NCBI GenBank assembly: GCA_900110395.1
Contig: FODP01000011.1
Coordinates: 203,437-267,436 of the forward strand
DNA: 64,000 nucleotides
Source: Rhodospirillales bacterium URHD0017
GTDB taxonomy: Bacteria; Pseudomonadota; Alphaproteobacteria; Reyranellales; Reyranellaceae
Reading direction: 5' to 3'
Part shown: in pieces, positions 40,886 to 53,806 of the stretch
Position numbering within the stretch: the first letter of the stretch is position 1
Layout of the letters: every line of letters starts with the position of its first letter
Position numbers and translations under genes: made by a program
The notes under the pieces: generated by a model
The model's database searches: none
What the model was told of the DNA's origin: nothing
Seen by the model: the letters and a program-made list of their open reading frames with translations, nothing else

Positions 40886-41269
40886 TCAAGCGGGCTTGTG
40901 GCAGACGACACACACCTTGTTGCCGTCGGGATCCCTGAGATAGGCGCCATAGTAGTTGGGATGATAGTGCGTGCGCAGCCCCGGTGCACCCTCATCCTTG
41001 CCGCCGGCCGACATGCCGGCCTTGTAAGCGGCGTCGACCGCGGGCCGGTTGGCCGCGTCGAGGCCGACGGTCACGCCGTTGCCGATGGTTGCCGCCTTCT
41101 TGTCGAGTGGCGTCACGATCCAGAGCTGCGGGCGTCCGCCGGCGCGACCGTAACCGGCCGCCTCGGGATAGTCGGCCAGACGCTCGAGCCCCAGCGCCTT
41201 GCCGACGCCGTCATAAAAGGCCTTTGCTTTGGCGACATCGTTGGTGCCGACGGTGACATGGCTGAACAT
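40886..41269 (-). CDS. VOC-family (glyoxalase/bleomycin-resistance-like) protein
   Basis: 127 residues. Two beta-alpha-beta-beta-beta modules are visible: FSHVTVGTNDVAKAKAFYDG at the start (metal His position 4) and YGAYLRDPDGNKVCVVCHK at the end. The typical R-D-P-D-G-N turn is present. VOC proteins are metal enzymes (lyases, dioxygenases) or binding proteins; the activity cannot be assigned. It lies between the Bug gene and the double ABC exporter gene on the same strand. Confidence 0.88.
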   Translation of the reverse strand: MFSHVTVGTNDVAKAKAFYDGVGKALGLERLADYPEAAGYGRAGGRPQLWIVTPLDKKAATIGNGVTVGLDAANRPAVDAAYKAGMSAGGKDEGAPGLRTHYHPNYYGAYLRDPDGNKVCVVCHKPA

Positions 41270-41302
41270 CCGACCCTCCCTCGTCCTGGCGTGGACATCC
41301 GC

Positions 41303-44908
<3,606 letters not shown>

Positions 44909-44957
44909 TCGTATTCGTCAGTGCACAATTTGAGCGAACCCGTGTACATTTTTGAAC

Positions 44958-45848
44958 ATGGATGCCAACTGGGACGATCTCCGCGTTTTCCTCACCCTCG
45001 CCCGCGAAGGCACGCTCAGCACGGCCGCCAAGGTGCTCGGCGTCAGCCATCCCACGGTCTCCCGACGCGTCCAGGCCTTGGAGCAGCAGATCGGCGCGCG
45101 CCTGTTCGAGCGCCTGCCCGACCGCTTCGTGCCGACCTCGGCCGGCGAGGAGCTGCTGGCCGATACCGAGGCGATGGAGAAGGCGGCGCTCTCCATCCAT
45201 CGCCGCAGTGCCGGCCTCAGCGACACGGTGAGCGGCGTGGTGCGCCTGTCGGCCGGCGAGGCGATGGCGGTCCTGGTCGCTCGCCATCTTCCGTGGCTGC
45301 GGGCCAAACTGCACCAGATCGAGTTCGAAGTGATCGCGAGCCACACCCTCGCCAACCTGTCGCGCCGCGAGGCCGACCTTCTGATCCGTGAGCAGGTGCC
45401 GGAGCTTGCCGGTATCGTCACCCGCAAGCTCTGCAACGTCGCCCATGCGGTCTATGCAGCGCGCAAGCTCACGCTCAGGCACACCAGCGTGGCGGCACTG
45501 ATCGACCAGCCCTGGATCGGCTTCGACGACGACCACAGCTACATGCCGGGGCAACGCTGGATACACGAGCAGATCGGCCGGCGGCCCGAGATCCGGGTCA
45601 ACAACTGGCTCGTGCTGCACGACGCGGTGCGCTCCGGAGCGGGCCTTGCCGTGATGCCCTGCTACCTCGCCGACCAGGACCCCAGGCTGCAGCGCGTCGG
45701 CGGCGTGTTGCCCGAGATCACCACCGAGCAGTGGCTGCTGGTCCATCGCGACCTCCGCGCCTTGCCGCGGGTGCGGGCCGTCATGGACGCGCTGGTCGAG
45801 CTCTTCCAGCGCCACCGGCAGCTTCTGGAAGGGCGCAGCCAAACGTAG
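44958..45848 (+). CDS. LysR-family transcriptional regulator
   Basis: 296 residues. The N-terminal helix-turn-helix is WDDLRVFLTLAREGTLSTAA, then KVLGVSHPTVSRRVQALEQQ. The C-terminal effector domain starts near residue 90 (GVVRLSAGEAMAVLVARHLP) and has EIRVNNWLVLHDAVRSGAGL. It is divergent from the double ABC exporter gene with only 49 bases between starts, and that gap contains GTGCAC and GTGTAC about 20 bases apart. The exporter gene is therefore the likely target. ATG 44958 fits the family start better than the TTG six bases upstream. Confidence 0.92.
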   Translation: MDANWDDLRVFLTLAREGTLSTAAKVLGVSHPTVSRRVQALEQQIGARLFERLPDRFVPTSAGEELLADTEAMEKAALSIHRRSAGLSDTVSGVVRLSAGEAMAVLVARHLPWLRAKLHQIEFEVIASHTLANLSRREADLLIREQVPELAGIVTRKLCNVAHAVYAARKLTLRHTSVAALIDQPWIGFDDDHSYMPGQRWIHEQIGRRPEIRVNNWLVLHDAVRSGAGLAVMPCYLADQDPRLQRVGGVLPEITTEQWLLVHRDLRALPRVRAVMDALVELFQRHRQLLEGRSQT

Positions 45849-45864
45849 AATCGGGGGTGAATGA

Positions 45865-46263
45865 ATGCGGCAGATTCCAGTGGGAGCCAAAGGAACGGCG
45901 ACGTTGCGGGTGCAGCCCGAGCATCTCGCCAATCGATTCAAGGACGCCATGCTGCCGCAAGTGCTGGCGACGCCCGTGATGATCCTGATCATGGAAAATG
46001 CCGCGCTCAATGCCATCAGACCGTTCCTGGACACCGGTGAAAGCGCCGTCGGCACGGCGGTCGATGTGAAGCATTTCGCGGCCACGCCCGTAGGTCACGA
46101 GGTGCGCGCGACGGCCGAGGTGGTCGGCGTCGAGGGAAAACGCGTCGCCTTCAAGGTGTCGGCAAGCGATGGCAAGGAGGAGATCGGCAGCGGCTCGCAC
46201 CAACGAATCGTGATCGATCTCCGTTCGTTCAACGAACGCCTGGCCAAGAAGAGCGGCCTGTAG
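45865..46263 (+). CDS. Hotdog-fold thioesterase, FlK-like
   Basis: 132 residues. Pattern of the fluoroacetyl-CoA thioesterase-like hotdog group: VLATPVMILIMENAALNAI, then ESAVGTAVDVKHFAATPVGH and VRATAEVVGVEGKRVAFKV, ending in IGSGSHQRIVID. The T-x-x-x-I/L-x-x-x-E segment and the later histidine are the usual catalytic elements. Likely role: hydrolysis of an acyl-CoA or detoxification of a toxic thioester. It follows the LysR gene by 16 bases, probably on the same transcript. Confidence 0.85.
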   Translation: MRQIPVGAKGTATLRVQPEHLANRFKDAMLPQVLATPVMILIMENAALNAIRPFLDTGESAVGTAVDVKHFAATPVGHEVRATAEVVGVEGKRVAFKVSASDGKEEIGSGSHQRIVIDLRSFNERLAKKSGL

Positions 46264-46358
46264 CGATCTGCTGGATACCGCCACGCGGCTGGGCCGGCCT
46301 CGATGCTGCGCCACGGGAATTCGCGTTATAGTGGGTCGCCTTTTCCGGGAGGGCGCCG

Positions 46359-47603
46359 ATGAAAAAGACGATGCTTGCGCTGGCCGTGTTGTCCGTCGCG
46401 ACGGCGGCGCATGCCGAGAACGGCGTGCTGCCGATGGCGGGCAAGCCTGAGGATGTCGGTCTCTCGTCCGCGCAATTGAAGCGCCTCGAAGAGGTGACGC
46501 AGAAACATGTCGATTCCGGCCTGGTGCCGGGTGCCGTCATGCTGGTGGCTCGGCGTGGCAAGATCGCCTGGGTGTCGACGCTCGGAAAGCGCGACGTGGC
46601 GGCCGGCGACGCCATGAAGCCCGACGCGATCTTCCGCATCTATTCCATGACCAAGCCGATCGTCAGCGTCGCGGCCATGCAGATGGTCGAAGAGGGCAGG
46701 CTGCAGGTCAGCGATCCCGTGTCGAAGTTCCTGCCCGGGATCGGCAAGATGAAGGTCGGCACCGAGAAAGTGGTCGACGGGCGGACCGTGCTGCAGCTCG
46801 GCGATCCCGAGCGCGCCATGACGGTGCAGGACCTGCTGCGCCATACGTCGGGCCTGACCTACGGCACGCGCGGGACGGCGCTGGTCAACCAGTCCTACAT
46901 CGACGCCAAGATCGGCGATCGCGCGATGAGCAACGAGGAGTTCGTCGCCAAGCTCTCGACCTTGGCGCTGAAGTTCTCGCCGGGGACGCGCTGGGAATAC
47001 GGCGTGTCGACCGACGTGCTGGGCCGGCTGGTCGAAGTGGTCGACGGCAAGAAACTCGGCGAGGCGCTCAGCGCCCGCATCTTCGAGCCGCTGGGGATGG
47101 TCGACACCGGCTTCCAGGTGCCGGCCGACAAGCTTTCACGCGCGGCGCAACCCGGGCCGCGGCCGAGCGGCCAGCCGATGACGGCGCGCTTCGCCGTAAA
47201 CGACGGCGCGAAGTACGAATCGGGTGGCGGCGGGCTTACCTCGACCATGGACGACTATCTGCGCTTCAGCGCCATGCTGGCCAATGGCGGGGTGCTGTCC
47301 GGCAAGCGCGTGCTCGGCACGCAGACATTGGCCTTCATGACGGCGGACCACACCGGCAACCGGCCCGGCCGGCCGCCGGGACTGGGCTTCGGCCTCGGCT
47401 TCGAGGTGCGCACCATGACGGGCGAGGCGGCGCTGCCGGGCTCGGTCGGCGAGTACGGCTGGGCCGGCAATGCCGGCACGCTGTTCTGGGTCGACCCCAA
47501 GGAACAGCTCTTCGCCATCTACATGGTGCAGGTGAGCGATCCCGACCGCATCGCCTTGCGCAATCAGTTCAGGACAATGGTGCAAGCAGCCATCATCGAT
47601 TGA
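46359..47603 (+). CDS. Exported serine hydrolase, class C beta-lactamase/esterase family, intact copy
   Basis: 414 residues with a signal peptide (KKTMLALAVLSVATAAHA). The SxxK motif is S96-M-T-K99 in FRIYSMTKP. The tyrosine motif is in RWEYGVSTDVLGRLVEVV (Y-G-V rather than Y-S-N), and the third box is around EYGWAGNAGTLFWVDP. These changes are usual in EstB-like esterases and D-aminopeptidase relatives more than in antibiotic-destroying AmpC. It begins a tandem pair with the frameshifted paralogue downstream, separated by 13 bases. Confidence 0.9.
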   Translation: MKKTMLALAVLSVATAAHAENGVLPMAGKPEDVGLSSAQLKRLEEVTQKHVDSGLVPGAVMLVARRGKIAWVSTLGKRDVAAGDAMKPDAIFRIYSMTKPIVSVAAMQMVEEGRLQVSDPVSKFLPGIGKMKVGTEKVVDGRTVLQLGDPERAMTVQDLLRHTSGLTYGTRGTALVNQSYIDAKIGDRAMSNEEFVAKLSTLALKFSPGTRWEYGVSTDVLGRLVEVVDGKKLGEALSARIFEPLGMVDTGFQVPADKLSRAAQPGPRPSGQPMTARFAVNDGAKYESGGGGLTSTMDDYLRFSAMLANGGVLSGKRVLGTQTLAFMTADHTGNRPGRPPGLGFGLGFEVRTMTGEAALPGSVGEYGWAGNAGTLFWVDPKEQLFAIYMVQVSDPDRIALRNQFRTMVQAAIID

Positions 47604-47616
47604 GGGGAGAAACGTC

Positions 47617-48872
47617 ATGAGCATCAAAGCCCTTGCAAGCGTTCTCGTGTTGTCGCTGGCCCTGCTGCCAGCGGCCGTCCGTGCCGAGATGCCCGCGCAG
47701 ATGGCGGGCAAGCCCGAAGACGTCGGTCTGTCTTCGACGCAGCTCAAGCGCCTCGAAGCGGCAACCAAGAAGAACATCGACGATGGATTGATGCCCGGCG
47801 CGGTGATGCTGGTGGCGCGGCACGGCAAGGTCGCCTGGGTGTGGGTGCAGGGCAAGCGGGCGCCCGACCCCGACGATGCCATGAAGTTCGATTCGATCTT
47901 CCGCATCTATTCCATGACCAAGCCGATCACCAGCTGGTGCTGATGCAGCTGGTCGAGGAAGGCCGCCTGCAGGTCTACGACCCCGTCGCCAAGTACCTGC
48001 CCGAGATCGGCAAGATGAAGGTCGGCACCGAGATCACGGTCGACGGCCGACCGGCGCTCCGCCTCAGCGATCCCGAACGGGCGATGACGGTGCAGGACCT
48101 GCTGCGCCACACCGCCGGCCTGACCTATGCCAGCCGCGGGACGTCGCTGGTCCACAAGGCCTACATCGACGCCAAGATCGGCGATCGCACGGCGACCATC
48201 GAGGAGATGGTGAAGCGCCTCAGCGGCGTGCCGCTGCTGTTCACGCCGGGCGAGCGCTGGGACTACAGCGTCGCGGTCGACGTGCAGGGGCGCTTGATCG
48301 AGGTGCTGACCGGCAAGACGCTGATGGAGGCTTTCAACGAGCGCGTGTTCCAACCGCTTGGCATGGTCGATACTGCGTTCCAGGTGCCGGCAGCAAAGCT
48401 CGCGCGCGCGGCGCAGCCCGGCCAGAAGCCCAACGGCCCGCCGATGACGCCACGCTTCAAGGTCGATGACGGTGCGAAGTACGAATCCGGCGGCGGCGGC
48501 CTCTTGGGGACGGCAGAGGATTATCTGCGCTTCAGCCTGGCGCTGGCCAACGGTGGCGCTTTCCAGGGCAAGCGCATCATCGGCCGCAAGACGCTGGAGT
48601 TCATGACGGCGGACCACGTCGGCAACCGGCCCGGCCGTCCCGACGGCTTCGGCTTCGGGCTGGGCTTCGAGGTCCATACCAAGCTCGGCGGCGATTCCGC
48701 CCTAATGGGCTCGGTCGGCGAGTACGGCTGGTCGGGCGCCGCCGGCACGACCTTCTGGGTCGATCCCAAGGAACACCTGGTCGGCATCTACATGGTGCAG
48801 GCGAGCGCCGAGGACACGCGGTTCCTGCGCAACCAGTTCCGCTCGATGGTGCAGGCGGCGATCGCCGACTGA
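47617..48872 (+). pseudogene. Frameshifted paralogue of the preceding serine hydrolase
   Basis: The first part (from ATG 47617) gives a signal peptide and MAGKPEDVGLSSTQLKRLEA down to IYSMTKPITS, and then ends at TGA 47941. The remainder continues in another frame from LMQLVEEGRLQVYDPVAKYL to the natural end at 48872, paralleling the intact copy throughout. Comparison with that copy indicates loss of one base after 47934 (AGC-TGGTG for AGC-GTGGTG), just past the SxxK motif. All later motifs are preserved, so the lesion is recent, a sequencing error, or bypassed by frameshifting. Confidence 0.8.
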
Positions 48873-48873
48873 C

Positions 48874-48950
48874 GCTGGGGGCGCGCGACTCCAGTCGCGC
48901 GTCTTCGTGGTCGCCCCAAGATCGCGTCACTGGAGTGGCGCGCGCCCAGC
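48874..48950. repeat. Interspersed inverted repeat, family A (77 bp)
   Basis: The arms GCTGGGGGCGCGCGACTCC and GGAGTGGCGCGCGCCCAGC form an imperfect hairpin between two convergent genes (stops at 48872 and 48951). Its core matches the family A copy at 23898-24039 (GCTGGGAGCGCGCCACTCC). The place suggests a bidirectional transcription barrier. Confidence 0.75.
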
Positions 48951-50033
48951 CTAGAGCGCGACCTGCTGGATGCCGCCGCGCGGCTGGCCGGCCTCGATGT
49001 TGCGCCACAGGATTTCGTGACCGGCCGGCAGCGGCCGGTTGTTGGCCATGGTCAGCCAGATCCTGAGAAGCAGCCGGTCGTGGCCGTTCGAGGCGTCGTC
49101 CTCGAATGGCGTACGGCCGTGATAGGTGACGTGGCTGTTGATCAGCTGCAGGTCGCCGGGCTCGAGCGTCATCTCGAAGCAGAGTTCCTGCGCCGTCGCC
49201 ATCAGCATGTCGATCGCTTCCTTCTGCGCCACCGAGAGCTTCGGCACGTCGGGCGCGAGCTGCGCCGCCTCGATGAAGGTGAGCGAATAGTGCGAGGTGA
49301 ACTTGCCGTCGCGCACGCCGAAGATCGGCAGCGGATAGGCCGTGGCCTTGGTCGTGCTCGATCCGTCCTTGCCGGTGCCTTCCTCGCCGAAGCGGCTGCG
49401 CCAGTAGTCGGTGAACAGCGCGTCGAGCAGGTCGGGACGCTTGGCGAGGATCGCGTTGTGGATCGCGGGCGTGGAGGCAAGCGTGCTCACACCGCCCTTC
49501 ATCGCCTGGCGCACGCACAGGAGGCCGACCACGTCGGTGCGGTCGGTGTGGAAGCGCAGCCCGCCGTTGGTCAGCGTGCGCGCGTAGGAGGAGAGGAAGG
49601 TGGTGCCCTTCTGGTCCTTGGTCTGGCCGTAGGTACGGCCGACATGGGCGCCCTCGTCGCGGATGGCGCGCATCAGCTCGCCGCTGCGGTTCTGGAACAC
49701 CGGCGTGCCGAGGTGCGAGCCGAGGCCGAAGTAGAGCCGGCGCAGATCGTCCTCGTCGTAGCGCTCCACCGGGAAGCCGCGCAGCTTCATGATGCCGACG
49801 CCGTTCTCCAGCTCGTCGGCGATGTCGGCCAACAGGGGGCGCAGCCCGTCGATGGGAAAGTCCGCGCGCGTCACCTGCGACCAGTCGAGGCCCTTCTTCT
49901 TGACGTGGGCGAGCGCTCGGTCGAGCTCGCCGACGGCCGAGGCGGGCAGGTCGCGGATCCAGCGCTTGGAATTCCTGATGTCGGCGCCCTGCCAGACGGC
50001 GGGGCCGGTGAGCGGTGAACGAGGCGTGGTCAT
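48951..50033 (-). CDS. TauD/TfdA-family Fe(II)/2-oxoglutarate dioxygenase
   Basis: 360 residues. Iron ligands are H and D in GLRFHTDRTDVVGL and the distal H in DLQLINSHVTYHGRTPFEDD; the 2-oxoglutarate arginine is in DRLLLRIWLTMANN. The group with a longer N-terminal part (ADELENGVGIMKLRGFPVER, FGLGSHLGTPVFQNRSGEL) hydroxylates varied small acids. The substrate is unknown. It is alone on its strand between the family A repeat and a divergent membrane-protein gene. Confidence 0.9.
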   Translation of the reverse strand: MTTPRSPLTGPAVWQGADIRNSKRWIRDLPASAVGELDRALAHVKKKGLDWSQVTRADFPIDGLRPLLADIADELENGVGIMKLRGFPVERYDEDDLRRLYFGLGSHLGTPVFQNRSGELMRAIRDEGAHVGRTYGQTKDQKGTTFLSSYARTLTNGGLRFHTDRTDVVGLLCVRQAMKGGVSTLASTPAIHNAILAKRPDLLDALFTDYWRSRFGEEGTGKDGSSTTKATAYPLPIFGVRDGKFTSHYSLTFIEAAQLAPDVPKLSVAQKEAIDMLMATAQELCFEMTLEPGDLQLINSHVTYHGRTPFEDDASNGHDRLLLRIWLTMANNRPLPAGHEILWRNIEAGQPRGGIQQVAL

Positions 50034-50127
50034 GCCGCCATACTAGCAGGCTGGCGGCCGAGTTGCTCCACGGACGATCCGTCGCGCATAGTGGGCCAAG
50101 GGCGTGGGCCAGGGGGCGAATAACGAC

Positions 50128-51228
50128 ATGGCCGGCGTGACGTATTGGAGCGGCTGGAGGATCGTTTCCGCCCTGGCATTTGCCGCGGTCTGCGGAATCC
50201 TTGTCTTTTCCGCGACGACGCGCGGCGCCTGGGACTGGGACGTGATCGGCTACACCATGGCCGTGCTGAAGGACGGAATGTCCGACGCGGCCCTGCACGC
50301 CAAGACCTGGGCCTTGGTCAAGCAGCAGGTGCCGCCTGAAGCCCTCGCCGACCTGATCTCCCGCGACAGCTATCGCGAAACGATGCATGCGACGCCGGCG
50401 GCGCTGATCAGCCAGCTTCCCCTCTATGAAAGCAAGCTCGGCTACGTCCTGCTGCTGAAGGCTCTCGCGCCGGTGGCCGATCCGATCGGCGCGATGCGCG
50501 CCGTGAGCCTGGTGTGCACCCTCGGCACGTTGCTGATCCTGTTTCGCGAAAGCTGGGCGATCCGCGGGGTAGCCGCGCTGGCCTGGCTGCCCTTCGCCGG
50601 CCTGTTCGGCCTGTCGGGCCTCGCGACCATGCTGTCGCCCGATCCCGTCGCCATCTTCCTCTATGTCGTGGCCTTTGCCGCGCTGTTGTCCGGCCGGCTC
50701 AAGATGGCGCTGGGCCTCGCCGTCCTCGCCGTCTTCATCCGGCCCGAAGGTGTCGTGCTGAACGTGATGCTGTCTGCGGTCCTGGCGCGGCGCTCGCCCG
50801 CACCCGCCGCCGTGCTGCTTCTGGCGTCGGCCGCCGTATGCTTTGCGAACCTGGTGTCGAGCAGCCACGTCGGCTGGTGGGCGCAGTTTCATTTCAACTT
50901 CGTGGAAACCAAGCCCGATCTCGCGGCGCCACGGCCGGGCTTCGACGTTCGCACCTATTTGTTCGTGCTCACGGAGCGGCTCCGGGAGCTGTTGCATCAG
51001 CCCTGGTTCTACGCCGCCGTCGGCGCCGTCATTCTGGCGCTGGCTCTGCTCGGCCGTGGCGACGAGCCGCTGGCGGCGCTTCTCCTGCTGGCCATCGTCG
51101 TAGCCGCGCCGGCCCGCTTCATCATCTACCCATCGGTCGAGATGCGGCATTACGGGGCGCTGTTGTTCGGCCTCGCCCTGATCGTGCTGCACGCGCTGCG
51201 ATCGCCGCCGAAGGATCGACCGCTCTAG
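50128..51228 (+). CDS. Polytopic membrane protein, GT-C-like, function unknown
   Basis: 366 residues with about nine hydrophobic helices. An acidic first loop (TTRGAWDWDVIGYTMAVLKD) carries Asp residues after helix 1, which is a GT-C glycosyltransferase-like feature; ATMLSPDPVAIFLYVVAFAA and FIIYPSVEMRHYGALLFGLA lie further on. I do not recognise a specific family. I chose ATG 50128; an upstream GTG/ATG is possible. It ends in a four-base overlap with the convergent GNAT gene. Confidence 0.65.
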   Translation: MAGVTYWSGWRIVSALAFAAVCGILVFSATTRGAWDWDVIGYTMAVLKDGMSDAALHAKTWALVKQQVPPEALADLISRDSYRETMHATPAALISQLPLYESKLGYVLLLKALAPVADPIGAMRAVSLVCTLGTLLILFRESWAIRGVAALAWLPFAGLFGLSGLATMLSPDPVAIFLYVVAFAALLSGRLKMALGLAVLAVFIRPEGVVLNVMLSAVLARRSPAPAAVLLLASAAVCFANLVSSSHVGWWAQFHFNFVETKPDLAAPRPGFDVRTYLFVLTERLRELLHQPWFYAAVGAVILALALLGRGDEPLAALLLLAIVVAAPARFIIYPSVEMRHYGALLFGLALIVLHALRSPPKDRPL

Positions 51229-51704
51229 CGCAGCGCCTTGCGCATGTTGATCGAGGTCGGATGGTCGAAGCCCTCATGGGCTTCGCGCGAAATCTCGACA
51301 TAGCCGAGGGAGGTGAACAGTGCCTGGTTCTCCGTGAGCACGATGCGCACGCCCAGCCGGACGCCGGCCAGCTCGCGGCGGCGCGCCTCGTCCTCGACCG
51401 CGTCGATCAGGCGGTGGGCGATGCCCTGGCCGCGCGCCTCGGGCACCACTGCGAGACGGCCGAAATAGAGATCGTCGTCGATCAGCTGCACCATGACGCA
51501 ACCGAGGATGCGACCGTTCCGCTCCGCGAGGATGGCGCCACACTCGTGCGCCAGCTCGGCGGCGATGCCGTCGGCTGTTTCGCCGAAGGCGCCCGACTCG
51601 GGCTCGAGCCTGCCGCGATACTGCTCGAAGGAAGCAGCGATGGTGGCCGCGATGGCCGCAGCGTCGGCCGGCGTTGCGGCGCGCAGGACAAGGGTGTCGC
51701 TCAT
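51225..51704 (-). CDS. GNAT-family N-acetyltransferase
   Basis: 159 residues. The acetyl-CoA motif is RLAVVPEARGQGIAHRLIDA (V-x-x-x-x-R-G-x-G), preceded by GCVMVQLIDDDLYFG and followed by LTENQALFTSLGYVEISREA. These acetylate amines of small molecules or proteins in the cytoplasm. It is divergent from the TauD-type operon, with 45 bases between starts. Confidence 0.9.
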   Translation of the reverse strand: MSDTLVLRAATPADAAAIAATIAASFEQYRGRLEPESGAFGETADGIAAELAHECGAILAERNGRILGCVMVQLIDDDLYFGRLAVVPEARGQGIAHRLIDAVEDEARRRELAGVRLGVRIVLTENQALFTSLGYVEISREAHEGFDHPTSINMRKALR

Positions 51705-51749
51705 GGTCGCTTTCTCGCGTAGGCTTGCCTCATCGATGAGGAAAAGCCA

Positions 51750-52595
51750 ATGGGATACCAGACCATCGAGGTGCGCAAGCTCTCGCCGGTGATCGGTGCG
51801 GAGATCTTCGGCGTCGATCTCGCCCGGCCGCTCGGCAACCAGGTCTTCCAGGAGATCCATGACGCGTTGATGGACAATCTGGTGATCTTTTTCCGCGACC
51901 AGGAGCTGACTCACGAGCAGCACAAGGACTTCGGCCGCCGCTTCGGCGAGTTGCATATCCACCCGACCTCGATCCGCACCGAATCGGAGCATCCCGAGAT
52001 TCTGGTGATCAAGGCCGACGAGCATTCCAAGTTCGTGGCCGGCGAGGAATGGCACTCCGATGTGTCGTGCGATCCCGAGCCGCCGATGGGCAGCATCCTC
52101 TACATGAAGCAGCTGCCGCCCGACGGCGGCGGTAATACGCTGTTCGCCAACATGTACCGCGCCTACGACACGCTCTCAGGCCCGATCCAGCGCCTGTGCG
52201 AGGGCCTGACGGCCGTCCATGACGGCGCACAGGTCTATGGCGGCCGCTTCGGCCAGAAGCCGAAGGAGGGCGGTTTCCCCCGCAACGAGCATCCGGTCGT
52301 GCGCACGCATCCCGTCACCGGCCGCAAGGCGCTCTACGTCAATCGCAACTTCACGACGCACATCTCGGGCCTGCGCAAGGGCGAAAGCGATGCGCTGCTG
52401 GAGATGCTCTACCGCCACAGCGAGACGCCGGAGTTCCAGTGCCGCTTCGCCTGGCAGCCCAACTCGATCGCCTTCTGGGACAATCGCGCCGCCATGCATC
52501 ACGCGATGTGGGATTACTTCCCGCACAAGCGGCTGGGCTACCGGGTGACGGTCAAGGGCGACAAGCCGTTTTACCGCGCCGAGGGGCGCGCATAG
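51750..52595 (+). CDS. TauD-family taurine/alkylsulfonate-type dioxygenase
   Basis: 281 residues, the usual TauD length. The start YQTIEVRKLSPVIGAEIFGV is typical. The iron site is GEEWHSDVSCDPEPPMGSIL and NRAAMHHAMWDYFPHKRLGY with the 2-oxoglutarate arginine nearby; MVQ-type substrate residues cannot be assigned. The reaction would be oxygenolytic release of sulfite from a sulfonate or a related hydroxylation. It heads a four-gene rightward cluster with an iron alcohol dehydrogenase, an SDR and a DsbA-like isomerase. Confidence 0.92.
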   Translation: MGYQTIEVRKLSPVIGAEIFGVDLARPLGNQVFQEIHDALMDNLVIFFRDQELTHEQHKDFGRRFGELHIHPTSIRTESEHPEILVIKADEHSKFVAGEEWHSDVSCDPEPPMGSILYMKQLPPDGGGNTLFANMYRAYDTLSGPIQRLCEGLTAVHDGAQVYGGRFGQKPKEGGFPRNEHPVVRTHPVTGRKALYVNRNFTTHISGLRKGESDALLEMLYRHSETPEFQCRFAWQPNSIAFWDNRAAMHHAMWDYFPHKRLGYRVTVKGDKPFYRAEGRA

Positions 52596-52603
52596 GAAAA
52601 ATC

Positions 52604-53752
52604 ATGGCGCTCATCACCTACCTCACGCGCATCCAGTTCGATTTCGGGGCGCTGAAGCTCCTCGACTCCGAGCTGCAGCTTCTCGGCATCCGCCGGCCGC
52701 TGATCGTCACCGACAAGGGCGTGATCGCGGCCGGCCTGTGGGCCAAGGTCAAGGAGCAGCTTCCCGGCAACATGCCGATCACGCTCTATGACGGCACGCC
52801 GGAGAATCCGACGGAAGCGGCAATGCGCGATGCCCTGAAGATCTACAAGCAGGAGGGCTGCGACGGCATCATCGCCATCGGCGGCGGCTCGCCGATGGAT
52901 CTTGCCAAGGCGGTCGGCCTGATGGCGACCCATCCGGGAACGTCGCTGCAGCCTTATTCCTTCGTCGAAGGCGGCGCCGGCAAGATCACGGCGGCGGTGG
53001 CGCCGATCGTGGCCATTCCCACGACCTCGGGCACCGGCAGCGAAGTGAGCCGCGGCGGCGTCATCATCATGGATTCCGGCCGCAAGCTCGCCATCGGCAG
53101 CCCGCACCTGATCCCCAGGCTGGCCTTGATCGATCCCGAGCTGACGCTGGGCCTGCCGCCGCACCTGACGGCCGGCACGGGCATGGACGCCTTCACCCAC
53201 AACATCGAATGCTTCCTGTCGAATGCTTTCAACCCGCCGGCCGATTCGATCGCGCTCGACGGGCTGGAGAAGGCGTGGACGTGGGTCGAGCGCGCCACCA
53301 GGGACGGCTCGGACCGCGAGGCGCGCTACAACATGGCGATGGCCGCCATGGAAGGCGCCATGGTGTTCCAGAAGGGCCTGGGCGCGGTCCATGCGCTCAG
53401 CCATCCGACCGGCGGCTTGAAGGGCTATCGCCTGCATCACGGCACGCTGAACGCGGTCTATCTGCCGGCCGTGCTGCGCTTCAACGAGCCGGCGGTCGGC
53501 GAGAAGTACCGGAAGGTGGCGCAGGTCCTGGGCCTGCCGGCGAGCGAGGCCAACGCCACGGGCGTTGCCAACGCCGTTGCGGCGCTCAATGCGCGACTCG
53601 GCATCCCGAAAGGGTTGAGCGCGATGGGCCTGGCGCAGGACACCGTCGAGAAGATCGCCGACGGCGCGCTCGGCGATCACTGCCACCAGTCGACGCCGCG
53701 CCAGCCGACCAAGGCCGAGTACGTGCAGTTGATCGAGGAGTCGTGGGGCTAG
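52604..53752 (+). CDS. Iron-containing (type III) alcohol dehydrogenase
   Basis: 382 residues. The NAD-binding GIIAIGGGSPMDLAKAVGLM, the Thr loop AIPTTSGTGSEVSRGGVIIM and the metal ligands DAFTHNIECFLS, AVHALSHPTGG and YRLHHGTLNAVYLP are all present. Type III enzymes reduce aldehydes or oxidise alcohols with NAD(P) and Fe(II). It follows the TauD-type gene by eight bases, so the aldehyde released by that dioxygenase is a plausible substrate. Confidence 0.92.
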   Translation: MALITYLTRIQFDFGALKLLDSELQLLGIRRPLIVTDKGVIAAGLWAKVKEQLPGNMPITLYDGTPENPTEAAMRDALKIYKQEGCDGIIAIGGGSPMDLAKAVGLMATHPGTSLQPYSFVEGGAGKITAAVAPIVAIPTTSGTGSEVSRGGVIIMDSGRKLAIGSPHLIPRLALIDPELTLGLPPHLTAGTGMDAFTHNIECFLSNAFNPPADSIALDGLEKAWTWVERATRDGSDREARYNMAMAAMEGAMVFQKGLGAVHALSHPTGGLKGYRLHHGTLNAVYLPAVLRFNEPAVGEKYRKVAQVLGLPASEANATGVANAVAALNARLGIPKGLSAMGLAQDTVEKIADGALGDHCHQSTPRQPTKAEYVQLIEESWG

Positions 53753-53756
53753 TCTT

Positions 53757-53780
53757 CTTCCGGAGCCCGCGCTCCGGAAG
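53757..53780. repeat. 10-bp stem hairpin between operon genes
   Basis: CTTCCGGAGC-CCGC-GCTCCGGAAG is a perfect 10-bp inverted repeat four bases after the alcohol dehydrogenase stop and 27 bases before the SDR ATG. It shares CTTCCGGA with the hairpin at 61414-61479. It may attenuate or stabilise the transcript at this junction. There is no T-run. Confidence 0.65.
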
Positions 53781-53806
53781 AGCATAAGGTTGAGCGGAGA
53801 GGAAGA

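Noticed and set aside
46359..47603. Antibiotic-resistance beta-lactamase
   Set aside because: The tyrosine box is Y-G-V and not Y-S-N, and the third box lacks KTG. Esterase or peptidase relatives fit better.
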